Positions 1-9,995 of a DNA stretch of 64,000 bases are shown in pieces. Source of the stretch: Psychrosphaera ytuae (GTDB lineage Bacteria; Pseudomonadota; Gammaproteobacteria; Enterobacterales; Alteromonadaceae); assembly GCF_017638545.1 (NCBI RefSeq), contig NZ_CP072110.1:1488001-1552000 (forward strand). Reading direction: 5' to 3'. The position numbers were made by a program, and so were the translations under genes. Position 1 is the stretch's first letter; every line of letters begins with the position of its first letter. The notes beneath the pieces are model-generated. The model did no database searches, had not been told where the DNA came from, and saw only the letters and a program-made list of their open reading frames with translations.

Positions 1-676
1 TCATTGCGTTACCCATTTCAGACATAACCGTTTTTACGTCTGCAAAGTCAACATTGATCAAACCTGGACGAGTGATTAGTTCAGCAATACCTTGAACCGC
101 ACCCAAAAGTACGTTGTTTGCTTCTTTGAACGCGTCTAAAAGGCTCGTCTTAGGACCAAGTACTTTAAGTAGTTTGTCGTTCGGAATAGTAATTAACGAG
201 TCAACTTGATTGGCCAACTGGTCAATACCTTGCTCAGCGTAGCTTAAGCGCTTTTTACCTTCAAAGTTGAACGGCTTTGTTACAACTGCAACCGTTAAAA
301 TACCTAACTCTTTGGCAATCTCTGCAACTACTGGTGCCGCACCAGTACCTGTGCCACCGCCCATACCAGCGGCAATGAATACCATATCCGCACCTTGCAT
401 TGCTGCCGCGATGTTTTCGCGATCTTCAATTGCAGCTTGACGCCCTACTTCAGGGTTCGCACCTGCACCAAGGCCTTTTGTTACTGCCGAGCCCAATTGA
501 AGTGTCATGCCAGCTTCAGACTTACGCAATGCTTGCGCATCGGTATTAGCTGCAATGAAGTCCACCCCTTCAATTGACTCTTTAACCATATGATCAACGG
601 CGTTGCCACCGCCACCACCGACACCAAATACTTTGATGACAGCTTCTTCGTTGTGATCATCCATTAATTCAAACAT
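1..676 (-). CDS. ftsZ: Cell division protein FtsZ (N-terminal part; gene continues past the left edge)
   Basis: Tubulin-like GTPase that polymerises into the Z ring at midcell and recruits the divisome. Reading the minus strand gives about 225 residues beginning MFELMDDHNEEAVIKV, with the early glycine-rich loop GVGGGGGNAV and the tubulin signature GGGTGTGAAP near residue 105. The ATG at 676 is chosen because a GGAGAGA Shine-Dalgarno lies 6-9 nt upstream; the in-frame ATG at 682 would be too close to it. It is the last visible gene of the dcw cluster, 26 nt after ftsA. The C-terminal part, including the FtsA/ZipA-binding tail, is outside the window. Confidence 0.97.
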   Translation of the reverse strand, partial: MFELMDDHNEEAVIKVFGVGGGGGNAVDHMVKESIEGVDFIAANTDAQALRKSEAGMTLQLGSAVTKGLGAGANPEVGRQAAIEDRENIAAAMQGADMVFIAAGMGGGTGTGAAPVVAEIAKELGILTVAVVTKPFNFEGKKRLSYAEQGIDQLANQVDSLITIPNDKLLKVLGPKTSLLDAFKEANNVLLGAVQGIAELITRPGLINVDFADVKTVMSEMGNAM

Positions 677-702
677 TGTCATTCTCTCCGTCTATAAATT
701 CT

Positions 703-1932
703 TTAAAAATTGCCTTTGAACCAACTTGCAATAATCTGATACCAAGTTTGCGTTTTTTCTTCGTCAACTGTTTGTTGCTGTTCCATTCCATATAACAGCA
801 AACCTACTGCGGTCGCATAACTTGGATCTTGCACGTACTCTGTCAGTCCTTTCACGCCTAACGGCGTTCCGATTCGAACAGGCATTTGAAAGACTTGCTC
901 GGCGTAATCTACTGCACCAGTCATTTTAGCGGTACCACCAGTAAGTACAATACCGGCCGCAATTTGATCTTCCAGTCCTGACTTTCGAATCTCGTCCAAA
1001 ATAAGTTCGAATATCTCTTGGTAACGAGGCTCTATTACCTCGGCCAAGGTGTGTCGTGACATGATGCGCGCTGGGCGGCCACCGACACTTGGTACTTCGA
1101 TGTTGTCTTCTGCACTCGCTAAGTTGCGATAGGCAACACCGTATTTAACTTTGATTTCTTCAGCATGGCCTATCGGCGTTCTGAAAATTTTGGCGATATC
1201 GTTAGTTACTTGGTTACCTGCTACTGGTAACACAGCTGAATGGCGAATTGCGCCATTAGCGTAAATAGCGATATCTAATGTGCCACCGCCCATGTCTACG
1301 ACACAGACACCTAATTCTTTTTCGTCTTCGGTTAGTACCGAGTAACTTGAGGCTAAGGCACTAAAAATCAATTGATCTTCTTTAAGTTCGCAGCGTTCTA
1401 CACATTTAACGATGTTTTTAGCCATATCGTTTGAACAGGTAACAATGTGAACCTTTGCTTCCATTCGCACACCAGACATACCGATCGGGCTTTTGATGCC
1501 CTCTTGCATATCAACAGAAAACTCTTGTGGCATAACGTGCAGCATTTTACGCTCAGCAGCCATTGGGACTGCTTTTGCTGCGTGAATAACGTTTTCAACG
1601 TCATCTGCTGTAACTTCCGCATCATGAATTGGCACCATGCCACTCTCATTTTGACAAGAGATGTGCTTACCACTAATGGCGAGATAAACAGAAGAGATAC
1701 GACAGTCCGCCATTAATTCGGCTTCGTTTATTGCTTTTTGAACCGAACCAATAACAAGGTTAAGGTCGTTTACACCACCTTTATCCATACCACTGCTGGC
1801 ATGGTGACCTACGCCAACAATACTGATTTGTTGATCTGGGGTAATTTCACCCACGACAGCCGTAACTTTAGATGTTCCAACATCAAGGCCGACTATCAAA
1901 TTTCTATCATTGGCTTTCGCACTAGGACTCAT
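703..1932 (-). CDS. ftsA: Cell division protein FtsA
   Basis: Actin-like ATPase that tethers FtsZ filaments to the inner membrane and signals to later divisome proteins. The 409-residue product has the actin-fold phosphate loops GLDVGTSKVTAVVGE (residues 16-30) and VVDMGGGTLDIAI (about 212-224) and the late loop VLTGGTAKMTG. The C-terminal end (QTWYQIIASWFKGNF) looks like the amphipathic membrane-targeting helix of the family. Length is close to the usual 410-420. It lies between ftsQ (17 nt upstream) and ftsZ (26 nt downstream), the normal order. Confidence 0.97.
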   Translation of the reverse strand: MSPSAKANDRNLIVGLDVGTSKVTAVVGEITPDQQISIVGVGHHASSGMDKGGVNDLNLVIGSVQKAINEAELMADCRISSVYLAISGKHISCQNESGMVPIHDAEVTADDVENVIHAAKAVPMAAERKMLHVMPQEFSVDMQEGIKSPIGMSGVRMEAKVHIVTCSNDMAKNIVKCVERCELKEDQLIFSALASSYSVLTEDEKELGVCVVDMGGGTLDIAIYANGAIRHSAVLPVAGNQVTNDIAKIFRTPIGHAEEIKVKYGVAYRNLASAEDNIEVPSVGGRPARIMSRHTLAEVIEPRYQEIFELILDEIRKSGLEDQIAAGIVLTGGTAKMTGAVDYAEQVFQMPVRIGTPLGVKGLTEYVQDPSYATAVGLLLYGMEQQQTVDEEKTQTWYQIIASWFKGNF

Positions 1933-1949
1933 ATTATTCGCTTACGCAC

Positions 1950-2696
1950 TTAACTTTGTTTATTATTATTTTCAAGCCATGACACCGCTAAACCAATGTC
2001 ATAACGCAAATCCACTCTGGCGACTTGTTTATCGCCATATTCAGATAAAAGTGGGTACAAATCAACAAAACGTTGTACTCGCTTCATCTTATCAGCACGC
2101 CCCAAATTAAGGTGAATGCCTTTTTCTAACCAGACCTGCCAAGCATATCGCTCGGACAGCACTAGCTCACTAATTTGAAACTTGTGTAAATCCAGTAAAT
2201 GCTGCATTTGCACATACCCTTTAAGAACGTCTTTTTCGTTGCCTTCAGGGCCGTATAATCTGGGTAATGTCGTTGGCACTTCAATGCCATCCGCATAAAA
2301 CACATCACCAAACGGGTTGAGCAACAAGTCATTGTTCCAAACAGCAAACACGTCTTGCTCGACCACAAACACATGAATCGTACTCGGCCACTCCTTGCGA
2401 ATTGACGCCGCATAAATCCACGGGTTTTCTAATAAATTGTTCTGTAACTTGGCAACGTCAATGGTAAAAAAACTGCCATCAATTTGTTGCTCTATCTTGT
2501 CTGTCAGGCCTTGTCGGTCCAAAAAGTCTAACCGACCATGTACAATCACCTTATCAACTGGCGCGTCATTTTTACTTTGAGCCCAATCGAACAGGCTATT
2601 ATAACCCCATACAAACAATAAAATAACCGTTAAAAAGAAAACAAATCCAACTAAAAAGCCAGAACGTTGCCACTTTTTTTCGGTTTTTTCAGTCAT
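1950..2696 (-). CDS. ftsQ: Cell division protein FtsQ
   Basis: Bitopic divisome protein that links early FtsA/FtsZ to FtsL/FtsB and septal synthesis. A short basic cytoplasmic segment is followed by one transmembrane helix (SGFLVGFVFFLTVILLFVWG), a POTRA domain (about residues 45-125, from VDKVIVHGRLDFL) and the FtsQ domain. I prefer the ATG at 2696 (248 aa), which has AAGGGA about 7 nt upstream; the ATG at 2717 (255 aa) has no visible Shine-Dalgarno but could be coupled to the ddlB stop. Position between ddlB and ftsA fits. The sequence is divergent, as is usual for FtsQ. Confidence 0.93.
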   Translation of the reverse strand: MTEKTEKKWQRSGFLVGFVFFLTVILLFVWGYNSLFDWAQSKNDAPVDKVIVHGRLDFLDRQGLTDKIEQQIDGSFFTIDVAKLQNNLLENPWIYAASIRKEWPSTIHVFVVEQDVFAVWNNDLLLNPFGDVFYADGIEVPTTLPRLYGPEGNEKDVLKGYVQMQHLLDLHKFQISELVLSERYAWQVWLEKGIHLNLGRADKMKRVQRFVDLYPLLSEYGDKQVARVDLRYDIGLAVSWLENNNKQS

Positions 2697-2722
2697 CGCC
2701 CGATCCCTTGCCGTCATACCAG

Positions 2723-3697
2723 TTAATTAGCGCGTTCGCTTTGGCTTAATGACCCTTTTAAAATGGTCACAACTAACTGCTGAAAACTCATTCCTGCTTG
2801 AGCGGCAGACTTAGGAACCAAAGAGCTCTGAGTCATACCAGGCACGGTATTTATCTCTAACAAATACGGTTGGTCCTGCTCGTCAATCAAAAAGTCAACG
2901 CGTCCCCAGCCACTTGCGCCAACCAGATCAAAAGCTTGAACTGCAATTTTTTGAATTGACTCAGTCAGTTCGTCTGACAAGGGCGCTGGACACAAATACT
3001 CTGTTGTTGAACTTTTGTACTTGGCTTCGTAATCATAAAACTCGTTAGGTGTTCGCATTTCAATAAGAGGCATAGCAACGCCATTAAGAATACTAACCGT
3101 CACTTCTTTACCTGTTACCCACTGCTCTATCAAAGCTTCTGAGTCGTGTTGAAAGGCAATTTCTAACGCTTTCTCTAGCTCTTCAACAGTTCGAGCTTGA
3201 GACATACCAATACTCGAACCTTCATTGGCTGGCTTAACCATCACTCTGTTGTTCAACTCACTGAGTGTTTTCGCCAAATCTAAATCCTGACCTTTGCGCG
3301 CAATTGCAAATGGTGCCGTTGGTAATTCTGCGCCTTTAAATAAAAACTTGCTGCGTACTTTGTCCATCGCAAACGCAGAGCCTTGTGGCCCAGAACCGGT
3401 AAAAGGAATGCCCATCAAGGTCAATGCACCTTGTAGGCTACCATCTTCACCACCGCGACCGTGTAAGACGATAAACACGCGGTCAAAGCTTTGTTCTAAT
3501 AACTGATCAAGATCATCGTATTTAGGATCAAACGGGTAGGCATCAACACCTACTGTTTGTAACGCATCTAAGACCGCTTTTCCTGATGCCAGAGACACTT
3601 CACGCTCGGCAGAGTTTCCACCAAACATAACAGCAACCTTACCAAATACGGCCGCATCAAAAGTAGTCAAATCAAGAGGGCGAATCACTTGGCTCAT
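2723..3697 (-). CDS. ddlB: D-alanine--D-alanine ligase, DdlB type
   Basis: ATP-grasp enzyme joining two D-Ala residues for the UDP-MurNAc pentapeptide. The 324-residue protein has the N-terminal GKVAVMFGGNSAEREVSLASG motif, LHGRGGEDGSLQG, the ATP-grasp lysine region (RVMVKPANEGSSIGMS) and the metal-binding end DFLIDEQDQPYLLEINTVPGMT. Its start overlaps the murC stop by 4 nt, implying translational coupling. ddl in the dcw cluster is conventionally ddlB; a second ddl elsewhere cannot be excluded. Confidence 0.96.
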   Translation of the reverse strand: MSQVIRPLDLTTFDAAVFGKVAVMFGGNSAEREVSLASGKAVLDALQTVGVDAYPFDPKYDDLDQLLEQSFDRVFIVLHGRGGEDGSLQGALTLMGIPFTGSGPQGSAFAMDKVRSKFLFKGAELPTAPFAIARKGQDLDLAKTLSELNNRVMVKPANEGSSIGMSQARTVEELEKALEIAFQHDSEALIEQWVTGKEVTVSILNGVAMPLIEMRTPNEFYDYEAKYKSSTTEYLCPAPLSDELTESIQKIAVQAFDLVGASGWGRVDFLIDEQDQPYLLEINTVPGMTQSSLVPKSAAQAGMSFQQLVVTILKGSLSQSERAN

Positions 3698-5139
3698 AAT
3701 TCTGTGACCTCAAGCATTTTTTCAACTTTCATTTCGCAGTCGATTAGGGTTTTGATCACCGAATTAATATTACCTGCACCTTGGGTAATCACGACGTCTC
3801 CATCTTTGATCACATGTGCTAATTGAGCAGGGATGTTTTCTGGTTTGGCAACAAAAATAGGGTCTACTCGATTGCGTTGACGAATTGACTGAGCCAAACT
3901 GCGACCATCGGCACCTGCAATCGGTTTTTCACCGGCTGGGTACACTTCTAATAACAACAGACAGTCAACTTTTGATAAGACTTCCGTGAAGTCATCATAC
4001 AAATCGCGTGTACGACTGTAACGGTGTGGCTGATAACACATAACCACGCGTCGTTCCGGCCATGCGGCGCGAACTGCTTCAATCGTAGCTGCAACTTCTG
4101 TTGGGTGATGACCGTAGTCATCCATTAATTTTACTGAGCCCTTACCGGTTTCAAACTCCCCGTATTGCTGGAAGCGACGGCCAATTCCCTCAAATTTTTC
4201 AAGGGCAGAAACAATGTACTTATCGTCAATGCCTTCTTCGTGCGCAACTGCAACGGCTGCTGTTGCATTTAGCGCATTGTGTCGACCTGGTAAGTTAAGG
4301 GATAAATCGACGCTACCACCTTCGTGAGTAATCGTGAACGTCGTGCGCGTTTCGGTTTGTTTGAAATTAGTAATGACATAGTCGTTATGCTCTTCAAAAC
4401 CATAACTGACGACTCTGCGGCCTAACTCTTTTGCCACATTACGAACTTCAGGATCATCCCCACACATAGTAGCAAGGCCATAAAACGGTAAATTATGGAG
4501 AAAATCGATATAAGTTTGCTTCATTTTTTCGAAGTCGCCGTCATAGGTTTCCATATGATCCGCTTCGATATTAGTCACAACCGAAATAAGTGGCTGTAAG
4601 TGTAAAAACGACGCATCGCTCTCATCAGCCTCAGCAATCAAATAACGACTTTTACCTAACCGAGCATTGGTGCCTGCACTGTTTAACAAGCCACCAATAA
4701 TAAAGGTTGGATCGAGCTCTGCTTCTGCAAAAATACTCGCAATCAAACTCGTTGTTGTTGTTTTTCCATGGGTACCAGCAATCGCAATACCAAATCGAAA
4801 TCGCATTAATTCGGCTAGCATTTCTGCGCGACGGACAATTGGAATTCGAAGCTCTCGTGCTGCAATGATTTCTACGTTGGTCTCATCTATCGCACTTGAT
4901 ACGACGACGACACTCGCATCGGCGACATTGCGCTTTTCGTGGCCAATTGACACGATAGCACCTAGCCCTTTCAAGCGTTGGACTACACTGTTTTCGTTGA
5001 TGTCTGATCCTGTCACCGAATAACCTTCATTTAGCAACACTTCAGCGATGCCACCCATACCAGCACCACCGATACCGATGAAGTGCAACGTTTGCAAACG
5101 TCGCATAGCTGGGTTAACTATATTATCTTGAATACTCAA
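3694..5139 (-). CDS. murC: UDP-N-acetylmuramate--L-alanine ligase MurC
   Basis: Adds L-Ala to UDP-MurNAc, the first peptide step of precursor synthesis. The 481-residue protein shows the N-terminal Rossmann signature HFIGIGGAGMGGIAE, the Mur-ligase P-loop AGTHGKTTTTSLIA, and the central DDYGHHPTEVAATI motif typical of MurC. It abuts murG (next base) upstream and overlaps ddlB by 4 nt downstream. Length matches the family (about 480-490). Confidence 0.97.
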   Translation of the reverse strand: MSIQDNIVNPAMRRLQTLHFIGIGGAGMGGIAEVLLNEGYSVTGSDINENSVVQRLKGLGAIVSIGHEKRNVADASVVVVSSAIDETNVEIIAARELRIPIVRRAEMLAELMRFRFGIAIAGTHGKTTTTSLIASIFAEAELDPTFIIGGLLNSAGTNARLGKSRYLIAEADESDASFLHLQPLISVVTNIEADHMETYDGDFEKMKQTYIDFLHNLPFYGLATMCGDDPEVRNVAKELGRRVVSYGFEEHNDYVITNFKQTETRTTFTITHEGGSVDLSLNLPGRHNALNATAAVAVAHEEGIDDKYIVSALEKFEGIGRRFQQYGEFETGKGSVKLMDDYGHHPTEVAATIEAVRAAWPERRVVMCYQPHRYSRTRDLYDDFTEVLSKVDCLLLLEVYPAGEKPIAGADGRSLAQSIRQRNRVDPIFVAKPENIPAQLAHVIKDGDVVITQGAGNINSVIKTLIDCEMKVEKMLEVTEL

Positions 5140-6240
5140 TTACTTACTTCCAAATGCTTGGCACAGACTTAACATGCGAGCGGTCGTGCCTAAATTTGCG
5201 TTTTGTTTTGCCTTGAGCTGCATTTCTTCTATCAAATTAGGCGCATGCAATAACTCGTGCAGAACCTCAGGCAATTTTTGTTCTAATTCGGACTGAGCCA
5301 CTATTTTGGCCGCCCCTTTTTCTACTAAACTCATAGCGTTGGCAGTCTGATGGTCATCCACAGCGTGTGGCAAAGGGACAAAAATCCCGGCGTTACCCGA
5401 CGCTGCGATTTCAGAAACCGTCAGTGCTCCGGCACGGCAAATAACGAGATCCGCCCAGCGATAAGCTTCTGTCATATCATCGACAAAATCCGTCACCGTA
5501 ACCGAATCAGTATCAAATCCGTGTTCCGAGTAGTTTTTTTGTACTAATTCACTATTGCCTTTGCCCGCTTGATGGCGAACTTTTAAGCCACCGCGTAACG
5601 TCATAAATGGCGCAACATACTTGGCGACATTTTCGTTTAGTACTTTAGCTCCTAGACTACCACCAATAACTAAAATATGTGTCTGTGAGTGGTCACTTAT
5701 TGGGCGTTTGAGCACATTATTTAATTGCGCTATCTCGGCTCTTACCGGATTTCCCACAACCTCAACTCGATCAGACTCTGGGCACTGACGGGTATTGTTA
5801 AATGCCAGTAGCACTTTTTTAGCAAATCGACTCAGATAGCGATTTGTTATCCCCATCACGGCATTTTGCTCGTGCAAAATAAGTGGAATACCCAGGCTTT
5901 TTGCCGCTAATCCACCAGGGCCTGAAGCATAACCACCAAAGCCCACAACAACATCAGGTGCAAGCTGCTTTAATATCGCTCTTGCCTGTAAAAAGGCATT
6001 GAGCAACATAAACGGCATTTTTAGCTTGCGAATTAAACCATTGCCTCTCACACCGCTTACTTCTATAAAGTGGATCGGTAAACCGTGTTTAGGTACCAAG
6101 TCAGCTTCCATTCGATCTGCGGTGCCAATCCAGTCAACTTGCCAACCCTGTTGTTTAAGTTCATCCGCTAAAGCAATACCCGGAAATATATGACCACCGG
6201 TACCGCCAGCCATTATCACGGCTTTAGACTGCTGGCTCAT
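5140..6240 (-). CDS. murG: Lipid II synthase MurG (GT28 GlcNAc transferase)
   Basis: Transfers GlcNAc from UDP-GlcNAc to lipid I on the inner face of the membrane. The N-terminal loop IMAGGTGGHIFPGIALAD and the loops GGYASGPGG, IGGSLGAKVLNE and RAGALTVSEI, with the VPLPHAVDDHQ donor-site region, are diagnostic. The ATG at 6240 is chosen over one at 6258 because a full GGAGG lies 6 nt upstream; this gives 366 aa, close to the family length. The start overlaps the end of ftsW by 17 nt. Confidence 0.97.
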   Translation of the reverse strand: MSQQSKAVIMAGGTGGHIFPGIALADELKQQGWQVDWIGTADRMEADLVPKHGLPIHFIEVSGVRGNGLIRKLKMPFMLLNAFLQARAILKQLAPDVVVGFGGYASGPGGLAAKSLGIPLILHEQNAVMGITNRYLSRFAKKVLLAFNNTRQCPESDRVEVVGNPVRAEIAQLNNVLKRPISDHSQTHILVIGGSLGAKVLNENVAKYVAPFMTLRGGLKVRHQAGKGNSELVQKNYSEHGFDTDSVTVTDFVDDMTEAYRWADLVICRAGALTVSEIAASGNAGIFVPLPHAVDDHQTANAMSLVEKGAAKIVAQSELEQKLPEVLHELLHAPNLIEEMQLKAKQNANLGTTARMLSLCQAFGSK

Positions 6241-7456
6241 ACTCAGCCTCCATGTCATTATTTTGTTTGTGGCTTGGATCAGTCGGCGATGGCGCTATTT
6301 GACGAAGCTCATAGTCAATGCGAAGTACCACGGCAAGTGCAACGGAAAACACAATAATACTACTGCCCCCGTAGGATATAAACGGAAGGGTCAGGCCCTT
6401 AGTTGGCAACAAGCCTGTACTTGCGCCAATATTTACAAATACTTGGAATGCCACCCAAATTCCGATTGCGTAGGCAAAATAACCACTGTAATGAAGGCCT
6501 TTTTCCATCGCCTTAGAGCCTACTAATAAAATGCGATAAACCAAAACGCCCATCACGATCACAAGCGCAGCTAAACCCAAAAAGCCTAACTCTTCTGCGA
6601 CAACCGCAGCAATAAAGTCAGTATGAGCTTCTGGTAAATAATCTAGCTTTTGAATACTGTTTCCTAAACCCAGACCTAGCCAATCACCTCTGCCGTAGGC
6701 CATCAAAGATTGTGTGAGCTGGTAACCACTGCCAAAGGGGTCTGCCCAAGGATCCAAAAAGGCCGTCACTCGTCTCATTCGATACGGCTCCAACCAAATC
6801 AAACTCACCACGGCTAACAAACCACTGGCGATTAACGCAACGAACTGCCAAATTTTTGCACCAGCCAAAAACAACAAAGCGACCGTCGTCACAAACATCA
6901 CAATGACGGTACCTAAATCAGGTTGTTGTAATAACAATATGGCTAGGACAGTAAACACGCCTAAAGGTTTCATAAAGCCCTTTACGTTTTCGAGTAACTG
7001 TTCGTGTTGACGAACTAAATACCCAGCCAAAAACGCAAAGAAAAACAGTTTGGCCACTTCTGCGGCTTGCAAATTAAACACACCTAACGGTAACCAACGC
7101 CGACTACCATTAACCGTTGTGCCAACTAAAAGCACCAAAATAAGTAGGATGACCGCGGCAAATAACAAGTAAACATTGTACTTTTGCCACCAGTCCATAC
7201 GGAATAATACAACCGTGAATAGCGCACAAATCGAAATGACAATAAATACGGCGTGTTTGATAGAAATGTAATATTCGTTGCCGTAGAGTTTTTCAGACAC
7301 TGGCATAGACGCCGATGTCACCATTACCCAGCCAAATAACATAAGCACTAGTGTGAGTGCTAACAAAGCTCGGTCGTATAAAACTGGTGCTTTAGGCTCG
7401 ACAGGTACGTCTTTTTTCTTAGCTAAATTAACTAGACCAAATCCAATGCGGCTCAT
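6224..7456 (-). CDS. ftsW: Lipid II polymerase / SEDS protein FtsW
   Basis: Multi-pass SEDS glycosyltransferase that polymerises septal peptidoglycan with FtsI. The 410-residue protein has about ten hydrophobic helices, the SEDS signature region (YGRGDWLGLGLGNSIQKLDYLPEAHTDFI is shown here only in part: LGNSIQKLDYLPEAHTDF) and the C-terminal GLTLPFISYGGSSI motif. It overlaps murD by 4 nt and murG by 17 nt. A long tail after the last helix is polar. Its location between murD and murG distinguishes it from RodA. Confidence 0.97.
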   Translation of the reverse strand: MSRIGFGLVNLAKKKDVPVEPKAPVLYDRALLALTLVLMLFGWVMVTSASMPVSEKLYGNEYYISIKHAVFIVISICALFTVVLFRMDWWQKYNVYLLFAAVILLILVLLVGTTVNGSRRWLPLGVFNLQAAEVAKLFFFAFLAGYLVRQHEQLLENVKGFMKPLGVFTVLAILLLQQPDLGTVIVMFVTTVALLFLAGAKIWQFVALIASGLLAVVSLIWLEPYRMRRVTAFLDPWADPFGSGYQLTQSLMAYGRGDWLGLGLGNSIQKLDYLPEAHTDFIAAVVAEELGFLGLAALVIVMGVLVYRILLVGSKAMEKGLHYSGYFAYAIGIWVAFQVFVNIGASTGLLPTKGLTLPFISYGGSSIIVFSVALAVVLRIDYELRQIAPSPTDPSHKQNNDMEAEYEPAV

Positions 7457-8868
7457 GATGGCACCTCGTGCTCAGTCGAATCTAGCTCGGATTTTTCTCT
7501 TTCGTTAGTTTGTATTGTTACCGCTTGGATGAAGGCCGCCGCACGAGCTTGGTAATTTTGGAACATATCAATACTTGCACAAGCTGGTGATAACAAAACA
7601 ATGTCCCCGGATTGTGCTTTTTCAATGGCACGCTCAACTGCCTCTGACATGTCATCGACAAAACTAAGTACATTTGGCTCTACCACTTGAGCAAAACCGG
7701 CTTTGTCTTTACCAAGCGCAATCAGGGCTTTTATGTGAGGCTCAATGGGTGCCTTTAACTCAGACAAGTCAGCACCTTTGGCATCACCACCCGCAATAAG
7801 TACTATATTTTTGCCGTTTGCCAAACCAGACACGGCAGCAATCGTTGACGCTACATTGGTTGCTTTAGAATCATCAATAAATCGAATGCCGTGCCACTCT
7901 TTAATTGGCTGACAACGATGCACTAAACCAGAAAACGCATGTAACTTGTCTAAATGTTGCTCGACGTTTATGTCTAAGCTACTCGCAAGCGCTAACACGG
8001 CCAATGCGTTTAGGCCATTATGATGGCCACGCATTTGACCTTGGTTAAGGTTGGTAATCACATTTTGGTGATGAATAAGCTCACCCGTAGCTGGCTCGTA
8101 ACTCCACATCATAGATTCAAATGGACTTTGCAAACCAAAAAACTGAACCGCCGTGGAGTCTTCGCTATGACGCTCTTGAAGGGGGTGAGTTAACTCATCA
8201 TCGGCATTAGCCAAAACAAGTTGTGCGTGACGATATATTTTTCTTTTAGACGCTGCATAATCTGCAAATGATTCGTACCGGTCTAAATGATCGGGCGTTA
8301 TGTTTAGAACCGAAGCCGCGGTACAAACCAAGCTTTCCGTTGTATCTAACTGAAAGCTAGACAACTCCATGACAAAAACATCTACCGATTGATCAATAAC
8401 GTCTAATACTGGTACGCCAAAGTTGCCACAGGCAACCGCTTTTTTGCCAATTCGATTTAGAAAATCCGTTAACCAAGCAACAACGGTTGATTTGCCATTG
8501 GAAGCAGTAACGGCAATTACCGGTTTGGTATTGACTCGAGCAAACAGCTCAATGTCACAAAATACATCTATACCAATGCTGTTAGCGTATTGCAAAGCGG
8601 GTTCTTTAAGACTGATACCCGGACTGATCAATACCAAATCGTAATCACTAAATTGTTTGGTCGGGATAGGCCCAAATTGACACGACACCTGCGCCAATAG
8701 CTCATCGTGCTGGGCGTTAATCGGTGGCGTCTCACGAGAGTCAAATACGTCCGGGGTAATATTGTGTTCAAGTAAATAACGCAACATCGACATACCAGTC
8801 AAACCAAGGCCCACAAGGGCAACCTTGGCATTGCTAAGACTGGTTAAATAGGTCGATGTTTGTTTCAT
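7453..8868 (-). CDS. murD: UDP-N-acetylmuramoyl-L-alanine--D-glutamate ligase MurD
   Basis: Adds D-Glu to UDP-MurNAc-L-Ala. The N-terminus KVALVGLGLTGMSMLRYL is the Rossmann uracil-binding domain. The ATP loop VTASNGKSTVVAWL is followed by the carbamylated-lysine/metal region and by RCQPIKEWHGIRFIDDSKATN. At 471 aa it is somewhat longer than E. coli MurD (438), with a polar C-terminal extension (ERE KSELDSTEHEVPS). It overlaps ftsW by 4 nt and starts 30 nt after the mraY stop. Confidence 0.96.
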   Translation of the reverse strand: MKQTSTYLTSLSNAKVALVGLGLTGMSMLRYLLEHNITPDVFDSRETPPINAQHDELLAQVSCQFGPIPTKQFSDYDLVLISPGISLKEPALQYANSIGIDVFCDIELFARVNTKPVIAVTASNGKSTVVAWLTDFLNRIGKKAVACGNFGVPVLDVIDQSVDVFVMELSSFQLDTTESLVCTAASVLNITPDHLDRYESFADYAASKRKIYRHAQLVLANADDELTHPLQERHSEDSTAVQFFGLQSPFESMMWSYEPATGELIHHQNVITNLNQGQMRGHHNGLNALAVLALASSLDINVEQHLDKLHAFSGLVHRCQPIKEWHGIRFIDDSKATNVASTIAAVSGLANGKNIVLIAGGDAKGADLSELKAPIEPHIKALIALGKDKAGFAQVVEPNVLSFVDDMSEAVERAIEKAQSGDIVLLSPACASIDMFQNYQARAAAFIQAVTIQTNEREKSELDSTEHEVPS

Positions 8869-8898
8869 ATTTTGTTCACTATGTTAATGAGTTTGAGG

Positions 8899-9981
8899 TT
8901 ATCTAAGTTTCAATGTCGCAATGCCGACCAAAACTAATACCAATGAGATAATCCAAAATCGCACAATAACTCGCGGCTCAGGCCAACCACTTAATTCGTA
9001 ATGATGGTGAATCGGTGCCATTTTAAACACGCGCTCTCCACGTAATTTATAAGAGCCCACTTGCAGAATGACCGAAAGGGTTTCCATAACAAAGACACCG
9101 CCCATGATCACAAGGACTAACTCTTGACGGACCAAGACGGCAATAATCCCTAACGCACCACCTAATGCTAACGAACCTACATCGCCCATAAATACTTGAG
9201 CTGGGTAGGTGTTAAACCACAAAAAGCCCAAGCCAGCGCCAACAATAGCGGTACAGACAACCGTCAATTCATCAGTCAATGGGATGTATGGAATATGGAG
9301 ATACTCTGCAAAATTAACGTTACTCGTTACATACGCAAATAACGCCAAGGCACCCGCTACCATTACCGTAGGAACAATTGCTAAACCATCTAGGCCATCC
9401 GTTAAGTTAACCGCATTACTTGTACCCACAACCGTAAAGTACACAACCAACAAATACATCATGCCCAGCTGTGGCATTACTTCTTTGAAAAACGGAACTA
9501 ATAATGCCGTTTCATTTGGATCTTGAGAGGTATAAAACAGGTACGCGGCAACGCCAATTGCAATCACCGACTGCCAGAAGTACTTCCAGCGAGCAATCAA
9601 ACCTTTACTGTCTTTGCGGATCACTTTGCGGTAATCATCTACAAAGCCAACGATGCCGTAACCAACAACGACCGTCATTACAACCCAAACATACTTGTTG
9701 CTCAGGTCAGCCCACAGCAAAGTACTAACAACAATAGCCCCCAAAATTAGGATACCACCCATTGTCGGCGTACCGGCTTTGCTAAAGTGGCTCTCTGGAC
9801 CATCATCACGGACGGTTTGACCAATCTGCATTTTTTGTAATGCGCGAATTAACTTTGGACCAAAATAAAGCGACAGGCCCATTGCCGTTAACACGCTCAA
9901 AATCGCTCTAAACGTCAAATAGGAAAAGACATTAAAGCCAGAATAAAACTGGGTTAAATACTCGGCCAACCAAACTAACAT
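8899..9981 (-). CDS. mraY: Phospho-N-acetylmuramoyl-pentapeptide transferase MraY
   Basis: Integral membrane enzyme that makes lipid I from UDP-MurNAc pentapeptide and undecaprenyl phosphate. The 360-residue protein has about ten transmembrane helices and the family motifs GTPTMGGILIL, GFVDDYRKV (Asp pair), NAVNLTDGLDGLA, FMGDVGSLALGG and APIHHHYELSGW. Length equals the E. coli enzyme. It lies between murF and murD with short gaps (14 and 30 nt). Confidence 0.98.
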   Translation of the reverse strand: MLVWLAEYLTQFYSGFNVFSYLTFRAILSVLTAMGLSLYFGPKLIRALQKMQIGQTVRDDGPESHFSKAGTPTMGGILILGAIVVSTLLWADLSNKYVWVVMTVVVGYGIVGFVDDYRKVIRKDSKGLIARWKYFWQSVIAIGVAAYLFYTSQDPNETALLVPFFKEVMPQLGMMYLLVVYFTVVGTSNAVNLTDGLDGLAIVPTVMVAGALALFAYVTSNVNFAEYLHIPYIPLTDELTVVCTAIVGAGLGFLWFNTYPAQVFMGDVGSLALGGALGIIAVLVRQELVLVIMGGVFVMETLSVILQVGSYKLRGERVFKMAPIHHHYELSGWPEPRVIVRFWIISLVLVLVGIATLKLR

Positions 9982-9995
9982 ACTCTACTCTGCCT

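Noticed and set aside
4667..5023. 118-residue plus-strand open frame opposite murC
   Set aside because: Entirely inside murC, which has all family motifs in the other strand; no independent signals.
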